Translations under genes and position numbers: made by a program
DNA from: Enterocloster hominis (ex Liu et al. 2021)
GTDB lineage: Bacteria > Bacillota > Clostridia > Lachnospirales > Lachnospiraceae
Length of the DNA: 64,000 nt
NCBI GenBank assembly: GCA_014385265.1
Contig: JACRTJ010000015.1
Coordinates: 1 to 64,000 of the forward strand
Reading direction: 5' to 3'
Notes under the pieces: generated by a model
What the model was told of the DNA's origin: nothing
Databases searched by the model: none
Seen by the model: only the letters and a program-made list of their open reading frames with translations
In this document: piece by piece, positions 58,305 to 64,000 of the stretch
Numbering within the stretch: the first letter of the stretch is position 1
Layout of the letters: each line of letters opens with the position of its first letter

Positions 58305-59690
58305 TTACTCCGGCCTGTTTTCCATATATCTGGCCGCCACCTTAAAAAGCGCCATGGAATTGGCTCCCTTAAAGAGGACGCAGTCCCCGTCCTGTAAGGC
58401 CTGATCCAGGTAGGCGGTCATCTGGTCTTTATCCGTAAACTCTGCCACAGGTGCGCCGGAGCGCTTTTTAAATTCCTCTGTCAGCGCCCTGCATTCTGCG
58501 CCCAGGGTCACCAGCAGATGGATCCCGGCCTCTGCCGCAAAGACCCCCACCTGTCTGTGGGCGCTTTCTGTTTCGCGGCCCAGCTCCCGCATCTCTGCCA
58601 GGACCGCCACATGGCGCCTTTCCGGGTGAAGCTCCTTAAAGACCTGGAAGGCCGCCTTCATGGATTCCGGGCAGGCGTTGTAGGAATCGTCCAGGATCGT
58701 AAACCGTCCGGTCTCATGGACCTGCTGGCGGTTTTTGAAGCCCTGGCCCGTAAGGAGACCCCTGGCCGCCTCCTCCATGGTCATGCCGCATTCCGCGCAG
58801 ACGGCCATGGCCGCCATGGCGTTCATGACATTATGCTGCCCCATGACGTTTAAGCGCACCCTCTGGCGGTCTGCTCCATGGACTGCCGTAAAGGAGGGAA
58901 AGCCGTCCTCAAAGCAGATGTCCACAGCCCGGAAATCACAGTTCTCCCCGGTGCCGTAGTATACGGTCCTTAAGCCCTCCCGGCCCTGGACACCTTTAAG
59001 GAGAGGATCGTCTCCGTTTAAGATCAGGAGCCCTCCGTCCTTCATGCCGTCGGTGATGTGAAGCTTTTCCCTTAAGATATTTTCCTGGGAGCCCAGCTGG
59101 CCGATGTGGGTGATCCCGATGTTGGTGATCACCGCCATGTCCACCCGGGCGATGTTTGCAATGACCGTCATCTCTCCCGGCTCGCTCATGCCCAGCTCGA
59201 TGACGCCCACCTGGTCATTTTCTGTGATCTCTGACAGGGTCACAGGCACTCCTACCTGGCTGTTGCTGTTCCCCGGGGTCTTATAGACACGGAATCTGGC
59301 CGACAGGGCGGCGGCGATCATCTCCCTGGTTGTGGTCTTTCCCACGCTTCCGGTAACGCCCACCAGCGGCAGGGTCAGACGGTCCCGCAGATAGGATCCG
59401 ATCTTCTGCAGCGCCTTTTTCGTATCCTCCACCCGGATCACGGCGCAGCCGGCCCCGCCCTCCGGAAGCGTAAGCTCCTGGCTGGTCAGCACTGCCGCCG
59501 CCCCCTGGTCCATCACCTGGGGAAGGAAGCGGTGGCTGTCCACCCGCTCGCCCAGCAGGGGCACAAAAAGGTCTCCCGGCTCCACCTGCCTGGAATCCAG
59601 GCGGATATGGGAGACGGGCGCTTCCTCACTCCCCGAGACCAGAACGCCGCCGCTTCCAAGGACCAGATCTTTTACTGTTACATGTTCCAT
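58305..59690 (-). CDS. murF: UDP-MurNAc-tripeptide-D-Ala-D-Ala ligase
   Basis: 461 residues. It adds D-Ala-D-Ala to the UDP-MurNAc tripeptide. Motifs: GVTGSVGKTTTREMIAAAL (P-loop), YKTPGNSNSQVGVPVTL, VIELGMSEPGEM and DDSYNACPESMKAAF. The ATG is right after the murE stop. Cytoplasmic step of peptidoglycan precursor synthesis. Confidence 0.97.
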   Translation of the reverse strand: MEHVTVKDLVLGSGGVLVSGSEEAPVSHIRLDSRQVEPGDLFVPLLGERVDSHRFLPQVMDQGAAAVLTSQELTLPEGGAGCAVIRVEDTKKALQKIGSYLRDRLTLPLVGVTGSVGKTTTREMIAAALSARFRVYKTPGNSNSQVGVPVTLSEITENDQVGVIELGMSEPGEMTVIANIARVDMAVITNIGITHIGQLGSQENILREKLHITDGMKDGGLLILNGDDPLLKGVQGREGLRTVYYGTGENCDFRAVDICFEDGFPSFTAVHGADRQRVRLNVMGQHNVMNAMAAMAVCAECGMTMEEAARGLLTGQGFKNRQQVHETGRFTILDDSYNACPESMKAAFQVFKELHPERRHVAVLAEMRELGRETESAHRQVGVFAAEAGIHLLVTLGAECRALTEEFKKRSGAPVAEFTDKDQMTAYLDQALQDGDCVLFKGANSMALFKVAARYMENRPE

Positions 59691-61160
59691 TTATCTTATC
59701 TCCTTTACCGCTTCTTCCACCACTTCCCGGTCCAGGAAATGATGGCGGACGCCCTCGATCTCCTGGTAGTCCTCGTGGCCCTTTCCAATAATGGCGATCA
59801 TATCCCCCGGCTCCGCATGGTGCACCGCATAAAAAATGGCCTCTCTCCGGTCCGGGATCACCAGATACCTTCCGCTGGTCCTTGCCATTCCGGTCTCGAT
59901 GTCTTTTATGATATCCTCATTCTTCTCAAACCTCGGGTTGTCGGCGGTGAGGATACAGAGATCCGCCATTTTTCCTCCGATCTCTCCCATGGAGTACCGC
60001 CGCTCCTTTGCCCGGTTCCCGCCGCAGCCAAAGACGCATATCAGCCGCTTCGGGCTGTAATCCCGGAGGGTGGATAAAAGGCTTTCCATGCTCATGGCGT
60101 TGTGGGCGTAATCCACAATGACGCTGCACCGCTCCGACACATGGGCGATCTCCATGCGGCCGTCCACCCGGACATTTTCCAGGGCGCGGAGGAGCTTTTT
60201 ATCATGGCCCTCCTCTCCCAGGGCCAGACTGCACACAGAAAGGGCCGCCAGGGCGTTGTCTGCATTGAACCGTCCCGGCATTCCTACCCGGACCCTTCCG
60301 CTTAAAGCGCCGTCCATATCAAATTCCACGCCCACGAACTGGTGGTCGCTGGCATAATGGAGGCCGCTTCCGGTAAAGTCTGCGCCGCGCTCCAGGCCAT
60401 ATGTATACAATGTACAGGAAGCATCCCGGACCACCTCTTCATAATGGTCCATGGCCCGGTTGACAACGCCGGTCCGGCAGACCGTAAGAAGCCTGGATTT
60501 ATAATAGAGATACTCCTCAAAGCTTTCGTGCTCCTTTGGTCCGATATGGTCCGGGGAAATATTGGTAAACAGGCCGAGATCAAAGCAGATGCCGCCCACC
60601 CGGTGGAGCATCATGGCCTGGGAGGAGACTTCCATGACCATATGGGTGCAGCCTGCCTCCACCATTTTTGCAAAATATTCCTGTACCAGATAGGATTCCG
60701 GGGTGGTGTTGGCTGTGGCATATTTTTCCGTGCCGATGACAGCCCCATTGGTGCCGATGAGCCCCACCTTTTTACCGGCGGCCTCCAGGATGGCCTTCAC
60801 CATATAGCTGGTGGTGGTCTTCCCCTTGGTCCCTGTGATCCCGATGGTCACCAGCTTTTCGGCCGGATAGCCGAATCTGGCTGCGGAAAGCTCCGCCAGG
60901 GCCAGACGTCCGTTTTCCACCCGGAGCACCGTCACATCCCCGGGTACCGTCACATCCTTTTCTGTCACCAGGACCCGGCAGCCCTTCTCCAGGACATCCG
61001 GGATAAAGGTATGGGAATCCCTGGCGCTCCCTCTGATGCAGACAAATACCGTATGGGGCCGCGCCTTTCTGGAATCGTAGACCACATCCTCCACATCCTC
61101 GTCCAGGCTTCCCTGTACCAGGGTGTACGCCAGTCTTCCAAGCCAGTCTCTGATCTTCAT
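59691..61160 (-). CDS. murE: UDP-MurNAc-dipeptide-amino acid ligase, probably meso-DAP specific
   Basis: 489 residues from ATG 61160, with AGAAGGAG 9 nt upstream. It adds the third amino acid of the stem peptide. P-loop GITGTKGKTTTSYMVK; the DNPR motif in LTADNPRFEKNEDI marks enzymes that use meso-diaminopimelate rather than lysine. VIDYAHNAMSMESLL and CVFGCGGNRAKERR are further family marks. The gene lies downstream of the fhs terminator and starts a run through murF. Confidence 0.96.
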   Translation of the reverse strand: MKIRDWLGRLAYTLVQGSLDEDVEDVVYDSRKARPHTVFVCIRGSARDSHTFIPDVLEKGCRVLVTEKDVTVPGDVTVLRVENGRLALAELSAARFGYPAEKLVTIGITGTKGKTTTSYMVKAILEAAGKKVGLIGTNGAVIGTEKYATANTTPESYLVQEYFAKMVEAGCTHMVMEVSSQAMMLHRVGGICFDLGLFTNISPDHIGPKEHESFEEYLYYKSRLLTVCRTGVVNRAMDHYEEVVRDASCTLYTYGLERGADFTGSGLHYASDHQFVGVEFDMDGALSGRVRVGMPGRFNADNALAALSVCSLALGEEGHDKKLLRALENVRVDGRMEIAHVSERCSVIVDYAHNAMSMESLLSTLRDYSPKRLICVFGCGGNRAKERRYSMGEIGGKMADLCILTADNPRFEKNEDIIKDIETGMARTSGRYLVIPDRREAIFYAVHHAEPGDMIAIIGKGHEDYQEIEGVRHHFLDREVVEEAVKEIR

Positions 61161-61185
61161 TGTCCACTCTCCTTCTGTCAAGTCC

Positions 61186-61232
61186 AAAAACAGGCGGGGT
61201 CCGCCGTATACGGACCAGGGCCCCGCCTGTTC
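61186..61232 (-). terminator. Intrinsic terminator of fhs
   Basis: In the minus direction GAACAGGCGGGG pairs with CCCCGCCTGTTTTT, with an inner GGTCC/GGACC stem, and ends in a T-run. It lies 10 nt after the fhs stop and before murE. Confidence 0.85.
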
Positions 61233-61242
61233 TTCCTTTTAC

Positions 61243-62913
61243 TTAGAATAATCCTGTGATCTTTCCATTCTCATCCACATCGATGCTGTCGGCTGCCGGT
61301 TTTTTCGGAAGGCCCGGCATGGTCATAATGGCTCCTGTCAGGGCCACCACGAAACCGGCTCCGGCGCTCACATATACGTCGCGGACCGTCAGCTCAAAGC
61401 CCTCGGGCCGTCCCAGCTTCGTCTGGTCGTCGGATAAGGAATACTGGGTCTTTGCCATGCAGACCGGAAGCTCAGAAAAGCCCATGTCTGTGATCTTGGC
61501 AATGGCCTTCTTTGCAGCCGGGGAATAGGATACGCTTCCGGCTCCGTAGATCTCCTTTGCAATGGTCTCGATCTTCTCAGCGATCCCCAGGCTGTCTTCG
61601 TATAAGGGCTTAAAGTGGCTTTCCTTTGTCTCCAGGGTCTTGAGGACCTTCTCCGCCAGCTCCATGCCGCCGTCGCCGCCCTTGGCCCATACCTCGGACA
61701 GAGCGAACTCACAGCCTCTTTCCTCACAGAAGTTCTTAATGAACTCGTATTCTGCCGGAGTATCTGTTAAGAAGGAGTTTAAGGTCACCACCACCGGAAC
61801 CTGGTATTTCTGGATATTTTCAATGTGCTTTTCCAGATTCACGATACCCTTTTTAAGGGCCTCCAGGTTCTCTGTGGAAAGCTGATCCTTGGGAACGCCG
61901 CCGTTGTACTTTAAGGCACGGACCGTGGCTACCAGGACCACCGCATCCGGCTTTAATCCGGCCTTCCGGCACTTGATATCAAAGAATTTCTCTGCTCCCA
62001 GGTCTGCGCCGAAGCCTGCCTCCGTGACGGTGATGTCAGAAAGCTTCAGGGCCGTTCTGGTGGCCATGACGCTGTTGCAGCCGTGGGCGATGTTGGCGAA
62101 GGGGCCGCCGTGGACCAGGGCACCCGAGTGCTCCAGGGTCTGGATCAGGTTGGGCTTTAAGGCGTCCTTTAAAAGAGCGGCCATGGAGCCCACCGCATGG
62201 AGATCCTTTGCAGTCACCGGCTCTCCTGCAAAATTATATGCCACAACGATCCTTCCCAGACGTTCCTTCAGATCGTCCATATCTGTGGCCAGGCAGAGGA
62301 TGGCCATGATCTCAGAGGCAACGGTGATCACGAAATGATCCTCCCGGACAACGCCGTCGGCCTTGGCTCCCAGTCCGATCACGATATTTCTCAAAGCGCG
62401 GTCGTTCATGTCCAGGCACCGCTTCCAGAGGATCTGCCGGGTGTCGATGCCCAGGGCGTTCCCCTGCTGGATATGGTTATCCAGAAGAGCGGCTAACAGG
62501 TTGTTGGCCGTGGTAATGGCGTGGAAATCACCGGTAAAATGCAGGTTCAGATCCTCCATGGGCACCACCTGGGCGTATCCGCCGCCGGCAGCTCCTCCCT
62601 TGATCCCGAAGCACGGTCCCAGGGACGGCTCTCTTAAGGCCAGCATGGTCTTCTTTCCCGCTTTTGTGAGGGCCTGGGCCAGTCCGATGCTGGTGGTGGT
62701 CTTTCCCTCTCCGGCCGGAGTCGGGTTGATGGCAGTCACTAACACCAGTTTCCCATCGGGTCTTTCCCTGACCTCATTCCAGAGTTCATTGGAGATCTTG
62801 GCTTTATACTTTCCATAGAGTTCCAGATCGTCTTCAGAGATCCCGTACTGGGCAGCCACGTCCTTAATGGGCAGCATTTTCGTTTCCTGAGCGATTTCGA
62901 TATCTGTTTTCAT
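61243..62913 (-). CDS. fhs: Formate-tetrahydrofolate ligase
   Basis: 556 residues, full length. It makes 10-formyl-THF from formate, THF and ATP, both for purine and fMet synthesis and, in acetogens, for the methyl branch of the Wood-Ljungdahl pathway. P-loop [18 protein letters not shown], then [23 protein letters not shown] and [23 protein letters not shown] precedes the ATG. Its own terminator follows. Confidence 0.97.
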   Translation of the reverse strand: MKTDIEIAQETKMLPIKDVAAQYGISEDDLELYGKYKAKISNELWNEVRERPDGKLVLVTAINPTPAGEGKTTTSIGLAQALTKAGKKTMLALREPSLGPCFGIKGGAAGGGYAQVVPMEDLNLHFTGDFHAITTANNLLAALLDNHIQQGNALGIDTRQILWKRCLDMNDRALRNIVIGLGAKADGVVREDHFVITVASEIMAILCLATDMDDLKERLGRIVVAYNFAGEPVTAKDLHAVGSMAALLKDALKPNLIQTLEHSGALVHGGPFANIAHGCNSVMATRTALKLSDITVTEAGFGADLGAEKFFDIKCRKAGLKPDAVVLVATVRALKYNGGVPKDQLSTENLEALKKGIVNLEKHIENIQKYQVPVVVTLNSFLTDTPAEYEFIKNFCEERGCEFALSEVWAKGGDGGMELAEKVLKTLETKESHFKPLYEDSLGIAEKIETIAKEIYGAGSVSYSPAAKKAIAKITDMGFSELPVCMAKTQYSLSDDQTKLGRPEGFELTVRDVYVSAGAGFVVALTGAIMTMPGLPKKPAADSIDVDENGKITGLF

Positions 62914-62991
62914 AGTCCCTCTCCTCTTCTTGTTTCATTGTATCTTCACGCCGTTTCCGGCATCCGATCCATCTCCGCGCCTTCCTTCCGG

Positions 62992-64000
62992 CTAATACCC
63001 TGCCTCTGTGAAGGCGTCAAACTCTTCCATGGACATGAGGATCTTTCTGGGCTTGGTGCCCTCTTCCTCTCCCACGACCCCGGCCTCGGCCAGCTGGTCC
63101 ATGATCCTGGCAGCCCGGTTGAAGCCGATCTTGAACATCCGCTGGAGCATGCCGATGGAAGCCTTATCCTTTTCGATGATAAATCTTCCTGCATCAAAGA
63201 ACAGGGTATCCCGGTCACTGCCGCCGGAAGCACCTCCGGCTCCTCCGCCCTGGTTCATCTTCTGCTCCACCGATCTGTCATAGCCTGTATCCTCATTCTG
63301 CTCCTTGATATAATCCGTCACCTGGGAGACCTCCTGGTCGGACACAAAGGCTCCCTGGACCCTTAAGGGCTTAGGATAGCCAGACGGATAGAACAGCATA
63401 TCGCCGTTGCCCAGAAGCTTTTCGGCTCCGTTCATATCCAGGATCGTTCTGGAATCCACGCCGGAAGCCACTGAAAAAGCGATCCTGGAGGGCACGTTGG
63501 CCTTGATGACACCGGTGATGACGTTGACCGACGGCCTCTGGGTGGCGATCACCAGATGGATCCCGGCTGCCCTGGCCAGCTGGGCCAGACGGCAGATGGA
63601 ATCCTCCACCTCGCTGGATGCCACCATCATAAGATCTGCCAGCTCATCGATGATGATCACAAGCTGGGGAAGCTTTGCAGGGATCTGGTCCGCAGGCACA
63701 TCCCCGGCCTCCATAAGGCTCTTCACCCTCGCATTGTATCCCTTTAAGTCTCTTACATTGCTCTGGGCGAACTTCTGGTACCGGTCCATCATCTCTGCCA
63801 CCGCCCAGTTTAAGGCTCCCGCAGCCTTTTTGGGGTCCGTGACCACAGGGATCAGAAGGTGCGGGATCCCGTTATAAACAGAAAGCTCCACCACCTTGGG
63901 GTCGATCATGATCAGCTTCACATCCTCCGGCGAGGATCGGTAGATCAGGCTCATGATCATGGTGTTGATGCCCACGGACTTACCGGAGCCGGTCTGGCCG
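62992..64000 (-). CDS. ftsK: DNA translocase FtsK/SpoIIIE, partial (C-terminal part)
   Basis: The gene runs off the window at 64000; the 5' part with the membrane domain is not seen. The visible part has the Walker [15 protein letters not shown] at the edge, Walker B in [32 protein letters not shown], and the C-terminal gamma winged helix (about the last 65 residues, [20 protein letters not shown]) that reads KOPS-like DNA signals. It pumps chromosomes through the septum. It is the most upstream gene of this array in the window. Confidence 0.95.
   Translation of the reverse strand, partial: GQTGSGKSVGINTMIMSLIYRSSPEDVKLIMIDPKVVELSVYNGIPHLLIPVVTDPKKAAGALNWAVAEMMDRYQKFAQSNVRDLKGYNARVKSLMEAGDVPADQIPAKLPQLVIIIDELADLMMVASSEVEDSICRLAQLARAAGIHLVIATQRPSVNVITGVIKANVPSRIAFSVASGVDSRTILDMNGAEKLLGNGDMLFYPSGYPKPLRVQGAFVSDQEVSQVTDYIKEQNEDTGYDRSVEQKMNQGGGAGGASGGSDRDTLFFDAGRFIIEKDKASIGMLQRMFKIGFNRAARIMDQLAEAGVVGEEEGTKPRKILMSMEEFDAFTEAGY

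Noticed and set aside
1..64000. CRISPR arrays, tRNA or rRNA genes, intact insertion sequences and prophage genes
   Set aside because: No regularly spaced repeats, no rRNA or tRNA-like sequence and no transposase or integrase frame was noticed on either strand.

Overview
The window reads as chromosome of a GC-rich Gram-positive anaerobe, most likely a member of the Lachnospiraceae (class Clostridia). The grounds are strong AGGAGG-type ribosome binding sites, a PASTA-domain kinase PrkC next to its PP2C phosphatase, an oxygen-independent (cbi-type) cobalamin pathway, CitMHS transporters with citrate lyase, formate-tetrahydrofolate ligase and a CIRCE-controlled hsp20. Species cannot be fixed from the sequence alone. 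Almost every gene is on the minus strand; only the LysR-CitX fusion gene, rqcH and glgX are on the plus strand.

Region 1 (1-5550) is AT-richer accessory DNA. It holds a two-component system, about 700 bp of non-coding DNA with hairpins, decayed pieces of a conjugative element (replication initiator RepA C-terminus, an ArdC-like antirestriction N-terminus with an in-frame stop, and a frameshifted unknown gene), and a cluster of small membrane or secreted proteins of unknown function, two of them tandem paralogues.

Region 2 (5550-14905) is a citrate fermentation locus. A CitMHS transporter, citD, citE, citF and a second CitMHS transporter run on the minus strand. Divergent from them is an unusual gene whose product joins a LysR regulator to CitX, the enzyme that loads the citrate lyase prosthetic group; its 3' end overlaps rqcH. 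citC and citG are not in the window. A 14-bp perfect palindrome in the divergent promoter region is a candidate operator.

Region 3 (14905-24660) holds separate units: a duplicated CmpB-like membrane protein, a glycogen-debranching enzyme, a GntR/ABC transporter operon with a palindromic operator, a CNNM transporter with a PiT phosphate transporter and its DUF47 partner, and hsp20 with a textbook CIRCE element inside its promoter.

Region 4 (24670-43864) is a roughly 19-kb, tightly packed run of cobalamin genes: hemC, cobA-hemD, cbiL, cbiH, cbiF, cbiD, a three-domain cbiJ-cbiE-cbiT fusion, cbiC, cbiA, cbiP, cbiB, cobT, cobS and cobC. cbiG, a cobaltochelatase, cobU and cobD are absent from the window. 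Passengers of unclear role sit inside it: a metallo-beta-lactamase-fold enzyme, a C_GCAxxG_C_C protein, a free methionine-(R)-sulfoxide reductase, a 97-residue membrane protein, an apgM-like enzyme and a phospholipase-C-like protein. I saw no cobalamin riboswitch.

Region 5 (43958-64000) is a housekeeping array transcribed on the minus strand: ftsK (partial), fhs, murE, murF, priA, def, fmt, yugP, rsmB, rlmN, PP2C, prkC, rsgA, rpe, thiamine pyrophosphokinase, pyridoxal kinase and serS. It joins cell wall synthesis, translation start and ribosome maturation to the signalling pair that senses the cell wall.
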